NCBI GenBank assembly: GCA_965238045.1
Contig: CBDEGU010000012.1
Coordinates: 1 to 64,000 of the forward strand
DNA: 64,000 bases
Source of the DNA: CBDEGU01 sp965238045
Lineage (GTDB): Bacteria; Acidobacteriota; Terriglobia; Bryobacterales; UBA6623
Reading direction: 5' to 3'
Positions within the stretch are counted from its first letter, which is position 1. Each line of letters opens with the position of its first letter. Under the pieces are notes generated by a model, which was given only the letters and a program-made list of their open reading frames with translations, was not told the DNA's origin and did not search any database. The position numbers and the translations under genes are program-made. This document shows positions 9,444 to 18,428 of the stretch, one piece after another.

Positions 9444-9694
9444 ACGCTCACCAAAACGGCGGAAAATTTAGTGGACGCGATGAGAGCGTCCGGCGGGATT
9501 TCTTTCCCTTCCTCGGCAAGTTCATCCACGATCATGTGAAGCACCTCGCCGATGTGCTTTACTGCTTCTTCTCGGGTATCACCCCAAGTTGCGGCTCCGA
9601 TGGATTCGAGAGCGGGACAGTACGCCCGGAATGCGGGCCGCCCGTCCTCGTGCTCGTCATCTTCGACGACGATTTTGAAAACATAGTTTTTCAA
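9440..9694 (-). CDS. hicB: HicB-family antitoxin
   Basis: An 84-residue antitoxin with the degenerate RNase-H-like HicB fold: YVFKIVVEDDEHEDGRPAFR, then AYCPALESIGAATWGDTREEA and EEAVKHIGEVLHMIVDELAE. I place the start at TTG 9694 because GGAGG lies about 9 nt upstream and the homology begins there. The open frame extends further upstream without similarity. No separate C-terminal ribbon-helix-helix is obvious, so autoregulation may depend on the short C-terminal tail or on HicA. Confidence 0.82.
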   Translation of the reverse strand: MKNYVFKIVVEDDEHEDGRPAFRAYCPALESIGAATWGDTREEAVKHIGEVLHMIVDELAEEGKEIPPDALIASTKFSAVLVSV

Positions 9695-10013
9695 GGAGCA
9701 TCTCCTCCTTGAGCCTAGAGTAGCACCGGTGCAACACCTTTCAAGGGAGTCAGCGCTAGAGGGATGATCATGCGGAACCTTGAGTGTATCGATGTGGCCC
9801 AACGCGCACTTGTTCCCTCGACGCACCGGACAAGTAGCGATGACGGCGGAACGCACGGCGCTCGCGGTGATGCCGCTGGTACGGTTCCTTCCGGCCACGC
9901 GCCTGTCACATAATGCGCCCCGGCCCGGTCATCGTCGATGGTGATCCGAGCCCCGGTCGATGTCGCGAGGAAGGAGGGACTTGCACGCCGCGCCGCCCTC
10001 GGAGACAACAGAC

Positions 10014-13000
10014 ATGATGACGGGAAGGAACACGAAACTGACAGCGTCGATCGAGACCTACTTCGACGATCTCAGACGGGTGCGCGCATCGGGCGGGTCG
10101 ACCGGGGAGCGGTCAAGTTATGGGCCGCTGGCGAACCTGCTCAATGCCGTCGGCGCGACGCTCAAGCCGAAGATGTTCTGCGTCGGCGAGCTTGCCGATC
10201 AGGGCGCGGGCCATCCCGATTTCGGCCTCTATACGGCGAAGCAGGTGCAGAAGGGAAGACCGCGCGAGGGGCAGATTCCGGAACGAGGCGTGGTCGAGGT
10301 GAAGGCTGTCGAAAATGACGCCTGGCTGACGGCGGCGGGCGATCAGGTGAGCCGGTACTGGGGCCGCTACCGTCTTGTGCTGGTAACCAACACGCGCGAC
10401 TTCGTGCTGGTGGGCGAGGGTGCGTTGGGGCGGCCGGAGAAGCTGGAAACCTTCCGGCTGGCCAGGGACGCGGAAGCGTTCGCGCGCCGTTTGGATAAGC
10501 CGCGCGCTTTCGCCCGCGAAGTCGGTGCAGCTCTGGGCGAGTACCTTAGCCGGGTCCTGTCGCATCGTGCGGCACTCGCCGAGCCGAAGGACCTGGCTTG
10601 GCTTCTGGCGTCCTATGCTCGGGACGGCCTCGCACGGGTTGAGGCGGCGGGCGACGCGCCGTCACTCAAGGCGGTCCGGTCGGCACTCGAAGAAGCGCTC
10701 GGCGTGCACTTTGATGGCGAGAAGGGCGTGCGCTTCTTCCACTCGACCCTGGTGCAGACCCTGTTCTACGGCGTCTTCTCCGCCTGGGTGCTGTGGGCAC
10801 GTGCCGGTTCGAAGTCTGACGCCGGGCCGCTGTTTGCCAGTGGCTACGGCACTGCTCGGTTCCATTGGCGCGAGGCGGTCTGGCATCTGCGCGCGCCGGT
10901 GCTGCGGGCGCTGTTCCAGCAGCTTTCCGACCCCGGACGGCTGCAACCGCTCGGCCTCGTCGAGGTGCTGGACTGGACGGCCGCCGCGCTCGACCGGGTG
11001 GACCGCGCCGCCTTCTTCTCCCAGTTCAACGAGGGCGAAGCAGTGCCGTACTTCTATGAGCCGTTCCTCGAAGCCTTCGATCCCGACCTGCGCAAGCAAT
11101 TGGGCGTCTGGTACACGCCGGCGGAGGTGGTGCACTACATGGTCGCCCGCGTGGACAGGGCACTGAAGGACGATCTTTGCATCGCGGACGGACTCGCGGC
11201 GGAGAACGTCTATGTGCTCGACCCGTGCTGCGGCACCGGGGCCTATCTCGCCGAAGTGCTGCGCCGGATCGCCACCAATCTCGAGGGACAGGGTCTTGGC
11301 GCGCTGACGGGCGCGCGGGTGAAGCAGGCAGCAACGGAGCGCGTGTTCGGCTTCGAGATCATGCCCGCGCCCTTCGTCGTCGCCCATCTGCAAGTCGGAT
11401 TGACCATGCAGAAACTCGACGCGCCGCTGGCCGATGATGGAACCGAACGCGCCGGCGTTTTTCTTACTAATGCGCTGACCGGTTGGGAGCCGAGAACGAC
11501 TAAGCCCCTGCCCTTCCCCGAGCTGGAGGAGGAACGGGATCGGGCGGAGCGGGTGAAGCAGGAAACGCCGATCCTCGTGATCCTCGGCAATCCACCGTAC
11601 AACGGCTACGCCGGCATGGCGGTGGACGAGGAACGGGAACTGTCGGAAGCCTACCGCTCGACGAAGCGGGTGCGCCGGCCCGAGGGTCAGGGGCTGAACG
11701 ATCTCTACGTCCGCTTCTTCCGCATGGCGGAGAGGCGGATCGCGGAGAGGACCGGCCGCGGCGTGGTCTGCTTCATCTCCAACTACTCCTGGCTCGACGG
11801 GCTGTCGTTTACTGGGATGCGGGAACGCTATTTGGAAGCGTTCGACGCGATCCGGATCGACTGCCTGAATGGCGACAAGTACAAGACGGGCAAAGTTGCG
11901 CCGGACGGTTCCCCGGACCCGAGCATCTTCTCGACACCGGATGATCCTGTCGGCATTCAAGTTGGGACGGCCATCGCGACGATGGTGCGCAAAGCCGATC
12001 ATGCGCACGCCGATGCGGTGGGCTTCCGGCATCTCTGGGGACAGGCCAAGCCTGCGGAACTGACCGCGACAGCGGAGGCGGAACCAGGCGCACTCTACGA
12101 AGGCATTGAACCGGTGCTGCCGCTTGGGCTGCCGTTCGTGAGAACGGCGGTCAGCAAGAGCTGGTTCGACTGGCCAGCGCTGCCCGACCTGTTCCCGAAG
12201 TCGTTTCCCGGTGTCAAGACCAGCCGCGACGGGTTTCTCGTCGATACCGACCTTGACCGTCTCAAAGCTCGCGTCGCCGATTACTTTGACGCTGCTTTGA
12301 GCCATGAAGAAATCGCGCGGCGCTATCCGAGCGTGATGAAGACCACGGCGCGGTTCGACGCCCGCAAGGTACGCGATGCACTGCTCGCACGAGGCGGGCC
12401 GGACGAGGCCGGTTTCATCCGCTTCGCCTACCGGCCGTTCGACAATCGCTGGCTCTATTGGGAAGCGGAAACAAAGCTGCTCGACGAAAAGCGCGCCGAC
12501 TACCAGCCCCATGTGTTCGAGGGGAATCTGTGGCTGGTCTTGCAGAACAAGGCGCGACCCGATCTTTCGCCTCCACTCGTAATTTCAAACATTGGCGACC
12601 TCAACCAGATGAACAGCGGTGTGTACTGTGTCCCGCTATGGTTCGGCGAGGATGGTCTCGGACTCAACGGCGACGGAATGCAACGCCGTCCTAACTTGTC
12701 CGGTGCCGCCCAATCCTATCTCAAACATCTCAGCGCGAGCGTAAAGGATCTGTTTCATCATGTCTTCGCGGTGCTCCACGATTCCACCTACAACCAGGTC
12801 AACGCGGACGCCCTGCGGGCGGAGGGTCCGCGCGTCCCGCTTCCGGGCTGGCCGGATGGCGAGGCCGAAGGCGCGGCGGACGCACTTGCCCAATCGGCGG
12901 TGCGTGGCCGGGACCTCGCCCGGCTGCTCGACACGGGTATGCCCGCGCCGGGCGTCACCCAGGGCGCGTTGCGACCGGAAATCGCCGCCATCGCCGTTCC

Positions 13001-13406
13001 TGCCACTATCGACGGACGCAACATGACCGGCGATGACTTCACGCTGACGGCGGGATGGGGGCATTACGGATCGGGAGATGCCGTGATGCCGGGCCAGGGG
13101 CGGGTTGTCAAACGCGGCCTTACGTTGGAGGAGCGTGCTGCCTTGGGCGACACCGTCGCCACTCTCGGTGAGACTACCTTCGACATCCACCTGAACGGCA
13201 ACGCCTTCTGGCGCAACGTCCCCGCCGCAGTCTGGACTTACCGGCTGGGCGGCTACCAGGTGCTCAAGAAATGGCTCTCTTACCGCGAACAAGACATCCT
13301 CGGACGAGCGCTCACACCTAAGGAAGTCCAGCACTTTACCGATACCGCACGGCGCATCGCTGCCATATCGGAAGCATCCGGGCGCGCCATATGGGGGTCC
13401 GAGTAG
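10014..13406 (+). CDS. Type ISP restriction-modification enzyme (single chain)
   Basis: About 1130 residues combining DNA cleavage, N6-adenine methylation and specificity. The N-terminus has a PD-(D/E)xK-like nuclease: GHPDFGLY then GVVEVKAVE near residue 95. The methyltransferase core has motif I VLDPCCGTGAYLAE (about 400) and motif IV ILGNPPYNGY (about 525). The C-terminal third matches the ISP specificity domain (FAYRPFDNRWLYWEAE, GGYQVLKKWLSYREQD). No SF2 helicase motifs lie between nuclease and methylase, unlike LlaGI/LlaBIII. ATG 10014 is preferred to the in-frame ATG at 9960, which lies upstream of recognisable homology. The gene stands alone, next to HicBA and an IS21. Confidence 0.85.
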   Translation: MMTGRNTKLTASIETYFDDLRRVRASGGSTGERSSYGPLANLLNAVGATLKPKMFCVGELADQGAGHPDFGLYTAKQVQKGRPREGQIPERGVVEVKAVENDAWLTAAGDQVSRYWGRYRLVLVTNTRDFVLVGEGALGRPEKLETFRLARDAEAFARRLDKPRAFAREVGAALGEYLSRVLSHRAALAEPKDLAWLLASYARDGLARVEAAGDAPSLKAVRSALEEALGVHFDGEKGVRFFHSTLVQTLFYGVFSAWVLWARAGSKSDAGPLFASGYGTARFHWREAVWHLRAPVLRALFQQLSDPGRLQPLGLVEVLDWTAAALDRVDRAAFFSQFNEGEAVPYFYEPFLEAFDPDLRKQLGVWYTPAEVVHYMVARVDRALKDDLCIADGLAAENVYVLDPCCGTGAYLAEVLRRIATNLEGQGLGALTGARVKQAATERVFGFEIMPAPFVVAHLQVGLTMQKLDAPLADDGTERAGVFLTNALTGWEPRTTKPLPFPELEEERDRAERVKQETPILVILGNPPYNGYAGMAVDEERELSEAYRSTKRVRRPEGQGLNDLYVRFFRMAERRIAERTGRGVVCFISNYSWLDGLSFTGMRERYLEAFDAIRIDCLNGDKYKTGKVAPDGSPDPSIFSTPDDPVGIQVGTAIATMVRKADHAHADAVGFRHLWGQAKPAELTATAEAEPGALYEGIEPVLPLGLPFVRTAVSKSWFDWPALPDLFPKSFPGVKTSRDGFLVDTDLDRLKARVADYFDAALSHEEIARRYPSVMKTTARFDARKVRDALLARGGPDEAGFIRFAYRPFDNRWLYWEAETKLLDEKRADYQPHVFEGNLWLVLQNKARPDLSPPLVISNIGDLNQMNSGVYCVPLWFGEDGLGLNGDGMQRRPNLSGAAQSYLKHLSASVKDLFHHVFAVLHDSTYNQVNADALRAEGPRVPLPGWPDGEAEGAADALAQSAVRGRDLARLLDTGMPAPGVTQGALRPEIAAIAVPATIDGRNMTGDDFTLTAGWGHYGSGDAVMPGQGRVVKRGLTLEERAALGDTVATLGETTFDIHLNGNAFWRNVPAAVWTYRLGGYQVLKKWLSYREQDILGRALTPKEVQHFTDTARRIAAISEASGRAIWGSE

Positions 13407-13687
13407 CAATGGAACGAAATCCTGGTGTTTTCCCGGATCATGGTGTTTCTGTGCGTCACAACTCTAGCGCCGTGGATGCTTCCCACGCCTCGCTTGGTCG
13501 TCCTCGGCGGTGAGCCGGGCAACCGCTTCGGTTCCCAGACACACGTAGCGCGAGAGCTCCCGATGAGAACGGCGGAGCGAAACTAGACCATAGAGCGGCG
13601 ATTCGAAGCTGCTTGAGGGCGGAGTAAAAGTAGACCGTCCGAGTGGTCCAGCGAACATTCCTGTGGTGTTTGTGGGACACGAGAGGG

Positions 13688-15187
13688 ATGTATCGCGTGG
13701 AGCTATACGCTCAAGTACGGCGCAGTGTCTTTGTCGAAGGTCTGAGTGAGCGCGAGGCCGCCAAACGGTTTGGCTTGGCGCGAGGGACGGTGCGCAAGAT
13801 GTTGCGCTACGCCACTCCGCCGGGCTATCGGCGGCGCCAACCAGCGCGGAGGCCGAAGCTGGATCCCTTCACCGGAATCGTCGATCAGATCCTCATCGAC
13901 GATCAGGAACGCCCTAAGAAACAGCGCCACACCGCGAAACGCATCTTCGACCGCTTGCGCGACGAGTACGATTTCACCGGCGGCTACACGATCGTCAAGG
14001 ACTATGTTCGCGACAAGAAGCTGGGCGGGCAAGAGATGTTCGTGCCGCTGGTGCATCCGCCGGGCGATGCCCAGGCCGACTTCGGCGAAGCTTTGGTCGT
14101 CATTGACGGCGTGCAACGCAAGGCGCACTACTTGGTTGTCGATCTGCCGCATAGTGATGACGCTTTCGTAAAAGCTTTCCCGGCTGAGACGACGGAAGCC
14201 TTTTGCGAAGGGCACAACGCAGCGTTCCAGTACTTCGGTGGTGTGCCACGCAGCATCCTCTACGACAACACGACCTTGGCGGTGGCGAGGATTCTGGGCG
14301 ATGGCAGGCGCAAGCGGACCAGGGTGTTCAGTGAACTGCAGTCGCACTATCTATTCGCCGATCGTTTCGGGCGGCCGGGCAAGGGCAACGACAAGGGAAA
14401 GGTGGAAGGGCTGGTCGGTTATGCCCGGCGTAACTTCATGCTGCCGGTCCCGAGGTTTCCAAGCTGGGAAGCGTTCAACGAGCAGCTCGAAGCGCAGTGC
14501 ATTAAAAATCGTGAGCGGCGCTTGCGGCGGCACACCGAAACGATTGAGGAACGTTGCGAGCGTGACCGCCAAGCATTGTTGCCTCTGCCGCCCACGCCCT
14601 ATGACGCCTGCGACAAACGCAGCACGCGGGTGACGTCGCTGTCATTGGTGCGCTATCGCGCCAACGACTACTCGGTGCCCACGCGCTACGGACATCGCCA
14701 GGTGTTGCTGAAAGGCTACGTCGATGAAATCGTGATCTGTTGTGGCAGTGAAGAGATCGCGCGCCACCGGCGCAGTTATGAACGCGAAGAGTTGATCTTC
14801 GATCCGCTGCACTACTTGGCGCTGCTGGAGCGCAAGACGAACGCGCTTGATCAAGCGGCCCCGTTGGCGGGCTGGGAGCTGCCCCAACAGTTCGCATACT
14901 TGAGACGTTTACTTGAGGCGCGGTTGGGCAAGGAGGGCAAGCGCGAGTACGTGCAGGTGTTGCGATTGCTGGAGGACTTTCGATTCGAGCACGTTGCCGC
15001 GGCGGTGCGCCAAGCCTGCGAGTTGGGAGCGATCGGCTTGGATGCTGTCAGGCACTTGGTGCTGTGCCGCATCGAGCAACGGCCGCCGCGCTTGGACCTG
15101 ACGAAGTATCCGCACCTGCCCGCAGCCCAAGTGGAGCAAACCTCCGCGGCGGACTATCTGGCGCTGCTGGCACAAGGAGGGGGGTAA
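13688..15187 (+). CDS. istA: IS21 transposase IstA
   Basis: A 499-residue DDE transposase. The N-terminal helix-turn-helix reads SEREAAKRFGLARGTVRKML. The rve catalytic core includes LVHPPGDAQADFGEALVVID and FGGVPRSILYDNTTLAV, and the C-terminal region binds DNA. I chose ATG 13688 (MYRVELYAQVRRSV) because it follows GAGAGG and matches the usual N-terminus. An earlier in-frame start adds 15 residues with no similarity. The stop TAA overlaps the istB ATG (TAATG), indicating translational coupling. Confidence 0.92.
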   Translation: MYRVELYAQVRRSVFVEGLSEREAAKRFGLARGTVRKMLRYATPPGYRRRQPARRPKLDPFTGIVDQILIDDQERPKKQRHTAKRIFDRLRDEYDFTGGYTIVKDYVRDKKLGGQEMFVPLVHPPGDAQADFGEALVVIDGVQRKAHYLVVDLPHSDDAFVKAFPAETTEAFCEGHNAAFQYFGGVPRSILYDNTTLAVARILGDGRRKRTRVFSELQSHYLFADRFGRPGKGNDKGKVEGLVGYARRNFMLPVPRFPSWEAFNEQLEAQCIKNRERRLRRHTETIEERCERDRQALLPLPPTPYDACDKRSTRVTSLSLVRYRANDYSVPTRYGHRQVLLKGYVDEIVICCGSEEIARHRRSYEREELIFDPLHYLALLERKTNALDQAAPLAGWELPQQFAYLRRLLEARLGKEGKREYVQVLRLLEDFRFEHVAAAVRQACELGAIGLDAVRHLVLCRIEQRPPRLDLTKYPHLPAAQVEQTSAADYLALLAQGGG

Positions 15188-15948
15188 TGGCGAGATCGAA
15201 ACTTCTGCTCGAAGCGCATTTGAAAGCGTTGCGGCTGCCAACCTTTCTGCGTGAATACGACAAGCTGGCGCGGCAATGCGCCGCCGAGAGCTTGGACTCG
15301 AGGAGCTTCCTGCAACAACTCTGCGAGTTGGAACTGCTCGACCGTGAACAGCGGGCCACCGAGCGCCGCATCAAGGCCGCAAAGTTTCTCGTAACCAAGA
15401 GTCTGGACACTTTCAACTTCCCAGCCTTGCCGGCATTGAACAAGAAGCTGGTGCTAGAATTGGCGCGCTGTGAGTTCATCGACCGCCGCGAGAACGTGCT
15501 GGCGCTGGGTAATTCCGGCACGGGCAAGACGCACATCGGCTTGGCGCTGGGACTGGCGGCTTGCCAGCGCGGCTATCGAACACGTTTCACAACAGCGGCG
15601 GCACTGGTCAATGAGCTGCTCGAAGCTCGAGATGAACGGCGCTTGCTGAGATGTCAAAAGCAGTTGGCCAAGCAGGATCTGCTGATCGTCGATGAACTGG
15701 GCTACGTGCCGTTATCGAAGACCAGAGCGGAGTTATTGTTCGAAGTGTTTTCCCAGCGCTACGAACAGGGCTCGACACTGGTCACCTCGAACCTGCCGTT
15801 TAACGAATGGACCGAGATCTTCGGCTCCGAGCGGCTGACCGGCGCCTTGCTGGATCGCCTCACGCACCACGTTCATATTCTGGAGATGAACGGCGAAAGC
15901 TTCCGCCTGATCCAGAGCAAGAAGAAGCGGGCTCATTCTTCGGGCTGA
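15187..15948 (+). CDS. istB: IS21 helper ATPase IstB
   Basis: A 253-residue AAA+ ATPase that assembles on target DNA and directs IstA. The Walker A motif is GNSGTGKTHIGLALG, the Walker B region is QDLLIVDELGYVPLSK, and TSNLPFNEWTEIFGSERLTG is the family signature. ATG 15187 overlaps the istA stop codon; the longer open frame back to 15064 overlaps istA and is not needed. Length is normal and no lesion is seen. Confidence 0.93.
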   Translation: MARSKLLLEAHLKALRLPTFLREYDKLARQCAAESLDSRSFLQQLCELELLDREQRATERRIKAAKFLVTKSLDTFNFPALPALNKKLVLELARCEFIDRRENVLALGNSGTGKTHIGLALGLAACQRGYRTRFTTAAALVNELLEARDERRLLRCQKQLAKQDLLIVDELGYVPLSKTRAELLFEVFSQRYEQGSTLVTSNLPFNEWTEIFGSERLTGALLDRLTHHVHILEMNGESFRLIQSKKKRAHSSG

Positions 15949-16120
15949 CCCACCAGCCGCTCGCACGGTTTTCGTGAGACGGCTTTCCCTGCGCCTGGGC
16001 CGCCCTAAAGGGCGACCGCAGGCTCCGTTCCAGCCGTCCCACGAAAACCGCTACCCCTTCACCAACTGGTCTACTTTTGCTCCGCCGAAGTGGTCTAAAT
16101 TTACTCCGCCCTTGACAACG

Positions 16121-16225
16121 CAGGGCGCTGAGGATTTCGTCAAGTCGATGAAAGCAGGCGGGTTGGGCGGGCCTGGGGGAAGCTCCTGCTCTACTATACG
16201 TTAGGGAGCGATCCGGCATTATGGC
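16121..16225 (-). pseudogene. 5' fragment of the HTH-like hypothetical gene (inverted copy)
   Basis: The reverse complement of this stretch matches 917-1024 nearly base for base, including CTCCCTAACGTATAGTAGAG and the ribosome-binding site. The start codon is lost (ATG became AGG). Reading stops where the IS21 right end begins. The two copies are inverted relative to each other and bracket about 15 kb. Confidence 0.55.
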
Positions 16226-16253
16226 CTGCCCGGGAGCGGCGGGAGGAGGAGTA

Positions 16254-16281
16254 TATAATGCATGATAAGGGTATTTATCAT
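16254..16281 (+). promoter_or_regulatory. Promoter -10 and overlapping operator palindrome before the integrase
   Basis: A consensus TATAAT occupies 16254-16259. Just downstream, over the predicted transcription start, lies a 7-bp-arm palindrome: ATGATAA (16262-16268), 6-nt spacer, TTATCAT (16275-16281). No good -35 is seen. The arrangement suggests repression of the recombinase, perhaps by itself or a partner protein (inference). It also argues that translation starts at 16303 and not at the ATGs inside this element. Confidence 0.5.
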
Positions 16282-16302
16282 TCATATTGTCAGCAGGTCC
16301 TC

Positions 16303-17319
16303 ATGCCCAACTACCCGACACTGATTCCCAAGACCTCAACCCCAACACCGGAAACTCTCCCGGGCGGCGGTATCCAGCTCCCCGCCCTGTTCTCTCCCGA
16401 CTCGGCCACCGCCCAGCGCGTCCTCGAGTTCTTCACCGCCAACATCAGGAACCCTCACACCCGCAAGGCCTACGCCACCGCCGTCCGCGGCTTCGCCGCT
16501 TGGACGGACACCATCGGCATCGCCCATCTCCGCTACATCAAGCCACTCCATGTCGCCGCCTATATCGAGCAGTTGCAGAGCCGCCTGTCGGCTCCTTCGG
16601 TCAAACTCCAGCTGGCCGCGATCCGCATGCTCTTCGACTGGCTTGTGGTGGGCCAGATCGTCCCCACCAACCCGGCCAGCGCCGTGCGCGGGCCGAAGCA
16701 TTCGCTCAAGAAGGGCAAGACGCCCGCGCTGACAGCTGAAGAAGCCCGCGACCTGCTTGATTCGATCGCCACGCGCTCCCCGGTGGGCCTGCGCGACCGG
16801 GCGCTGATCGCCTTGATGATCTATACCTTCGCGCGCGTGGGCGCGGTGCTCAAAATGCGCCTCGAGGACGTATTCACGCAAGGCCGCCACACCTGGGTGA
16901 GGCTCCACGAGAAAGGCGGCAAGCATCACCAGATGCCCTGTCACCACAAACTCGAGTCCTATCTGCAGCAGTACATCGAAGCTCTCGAGGCAACAGCGCT
17001 CGAGGCCGGCTCTCCGCTCGACTCCAAGGCCTGGACCTTCCCTACGGCCGCAGGACGCTCCGGCCGTCTCAGCAACCGCCCGATGGGCCAGGCCGACGTG
17101 TACCGCATGATCCGCCGCCGCGCCCTCGACGCGGGCATCGAGACGAAAATAGGCTGCCACAGCTTCCGCGCCACCGGCATCACGGAGTATTTGCGGAACG
17201 GGGGCAAACTCGAAGTGGCGCAGCAGATGGCCAACCACGAATCCGCCCGCACCACCGGGCTCTACGACAGACGCAACGACCAGGTCTCGCTCGACGAGGT
17301 CGAGCGGATTCTGATTTGA
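16303..17319 (+). CDS. Tyrosine recombinase / phage-type integrase
   Basis: A site-specific recombinase of 338 residues from ATG 16303, which follows AGCAGG. A SAM-like core-binding domain is N-terminal (about 40-120; NIRNPHTRKAYATAVRGFAA). The catalytic domain shows Arg in TFARVGAVLKMRLEDV, the HxxR box in GCHSFRATGITEYLRNGG, a following His in MANHESARTTG, and nucleophile Tyr in TTGLYDRRND. It resembles XerC/D-like plasmid resolvases. It is next to parA and may resolve multimers or have integrated the plasmid. No accessory excisionase is seen. Confidence 0.9.
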   Translation: MPNYPTLIPKTSTPTPETLPGGGIQLPALFSPDSATAQRVLEFFTANIRNPHTRKAYATAVRGFAAWTDTIGIAHLRYIKPLHVAAYIEQLQSRLSAPSVKLQLAAIRMLFDWLVVGQIVPTNPASAVRGPKHSLKKGKTPALTAEEARDLLDSIATRSPVGLRDRALIALMIYTFARVGAVLKMRLEDVFTQGRHTWVRLHEKGGKHHQMPCHHKLESYLQQYIEALEATALEAGSPLDSKAWTFPTAAGRSGRLSNRPMGQADVYRMIRRRALDAGIETKIGCHSFRATGITEYLRNGGKLEVAQQMANHESARTTGLYDRRNDQVSLDEVERILI

Positions 17320-17452
17320 AGAGCAACCGCTGGTGGCCGCGTCAGCACTTCTCCGGTGCCTTTACGGTTGGGTCCCCCAAGCCAAGCTTCGCGGCAGCGG
17401 ACCGATTAAGCGGCGTCATCAGGCGATATCCCACTGAGCGCGGACACTAATA

Positions 17453-17528
17453 CCAGACTTCCCCACCCCAACAGACTTTTAGACTTCCGACACTCCGAAA
17501 CTTCAGAATTTCAGACTTCTGATATAAT
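17453..17528 (+). promoter_or_regulatory. parA promoter with repeated AGACTT boxes (candidate operator or centromere)
   Basis: AGACTT occurs at 17455-17460, 17473-17478, 17481-17486 and 17513-17518, and TATAAT lies at 17523-17528. The boxes cover the expected -35 region. The complement (AAGTCT) recurs as a regular array just after the parB-like gene. In type Ib par loci the small partner protein binds such repeats both as operator and as centromere, which fits here by inference. The gap 17320-17452 holds nothing else I recognise. Confidence 0.55.
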
Positions 17529-17535
17529 CATCTCC

Positions 17536-18129
17536 GTGGTCATCACCGTGGCGAGCTATAAAGGCGGTGTCGGCAAGTCTACTACCGCCGTCCACCTCGC
17601 CGCCTACCTGCAACAGCAAGCCCCTACGGTACTCATTGACGGTGACCCCAACCGCTCGGTCTGCGGCTGGGCCTTAAACGGCAACCTTCCCTTTAATGTC
17701 ATTCATCTGCACCAAGCCGCCCGCTTGGCACGCAACTACGAGCACGCGATCATCGACACCAATGCTCGTCCCGAGCCCGAGGAAATCTCCGAGCTTGTCC
17801 AGGGTTGCGACCTACTCATCATCCCGACGACCCCGGACGCCTTAAGCCTACAGGCTCTCCAGATGACTACCAATGCCATCGAGAAGGCCAAAGGGAACAA
17901 CTATAAAGTGCTGTTGACCATCATTCCGCCGAAGCCCAACCGCGACGGCGAGGAAATACGCAACGAACTTGCGGGGCGGGGAATTCCCCTGTTTGCGACT
18001 GGCATTCGGCGCTTCATCGCCTATCAAAAGGCAGCGCTTGCCGGCGTTCCCGTCTACGATGCCCATGACCGCCGATCTCAAGACGCTTGGCGAGATTACC
18101 TCAACCTCGGAAAGGAGATTTCCCCTTGA
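17536..18129 (+). CDS. parA: ParA-type partition ATPase
   Basis: A 197-residue P-loop ATPase of the small (type Ib) ParA class, which moves plasmid copies over the nucleoid. The deviant Walker A is ASYKGGVGKSTTAVHL at residues 6-21, and DGDPNRSVCGWA follows the first strand. Walker B is AIIDTNARPEPEE, where TNA replaces the usual DTP, and IPTTPDALSLQAL follows. There is no N-terminal HTH. GTG 17536 lies seven bases after a consensus -10, so the message is probably leaderless. The stop overlaps the start of the next gene. Confidence 0.88.
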   Translation: MVITVASYKGGVGKSTTAVHLAAYLQQQAPTVLIDGDPNRSVCGWALNGNLPFNVIHLHQAARLARNYEHAIIDTNARPEPEEISELVQGCDLLIIPTTPDALSLQALQMTTNAIEKAKGNNYKVLLTIIPPKPNRDGEEIRNELAGRGIPLFATGIRRFIAYQKAALAGVPVYDAHDRRSQDAWRDYLNLGKEISP

Positions 18130-18428
18130 GTACCCGCTTCGGAAAGGTCCTGGAGAACCTCGGCAAGCTCCCGCACTCTACTGAGCAAGCCAAGAAGCCG
18201 CGGCAACGTCGCGCGGCCTCTGCTTCTCCCGGCAAGGCCCCTCGCAAGCTCGGTCGTCCGCCCGGCAAGAAGAGCGACCCCGATTACGCCCAGGTGACCG
18301 TCTACCTGCGCAAAGATAATCACCTTGCTGCCAAGAAGCGGCTCCTCGACGACGGCAAGGAGTTCAGCGAACTTGTCGACGAGCTAGTTACAGCTTGGCT
18401 TGAGAAGTCTGAAAGCCCAAAAGTCTGA
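18126..18428 (+). CDS. Ribbon-helix-helix partition partner (ParB/ParG-like)
   Basis: 100 residues from TTG 18126, with AAGGAG about 9 nt upstream; it overlaps the parA stop. The first half is disordered, Arg/Lys/Pro-rich (KKPRQRRAASASPGKAPRKL), as in flexible ParG tails that stimulate the ATPase. The second half reads YAQVTVYLRKDNHLAAKKRL then FSELVDELVTAWLEK, a typical RHH beta-strand and two helices. The 3' end of the gene itself carries the repeat array. Function is assigned from context and fold, not from close similarity. Confidence 0.65.
   Translation: MSTRFGKVLENLGKLPHSTEQAKKPRQRRAASASPGKAPRKLGRPPGKKSDPDYAQVTVYLRKDNHLAAKKRLLDDGKEFSELVDELVTAWLEKSESPKV

Larger units (their letters stand above)
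13564..16117 (+). mobile_element. IS21-family element
   Basis: About 2.55 kb with repeated terminal motifs typical of IS21. At the left, GGCGGAGCGAAACTAGACCA (13571-13590) and GGCGGAGTAAAAGTAGACC (from about 13617). At the right, inverted copies at 16067-16086 and 16091-16111. The outermost 27 bp at each end match at 20 positions. No target duplication is evident, and the right end abuts the truncated hypothetical gene at 16121-16225 while the left flank is unrelated. A later rearrangement is therefore likely. Confidence 0.75.

Noticed and set aside
10662..12512. 616-codon minus-strand open frame
   Set aside because: Antisense shadow of the restriction-modification gene; the forward frame has clear catalytic motifs.
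16112..16117. TTGACA at the IS21 right end as an outward -35 element driving the integrase
   Set aside because: No -10 lies at 16-18 bp spacing; the integrase has its own TATAAT 140 bp further on.
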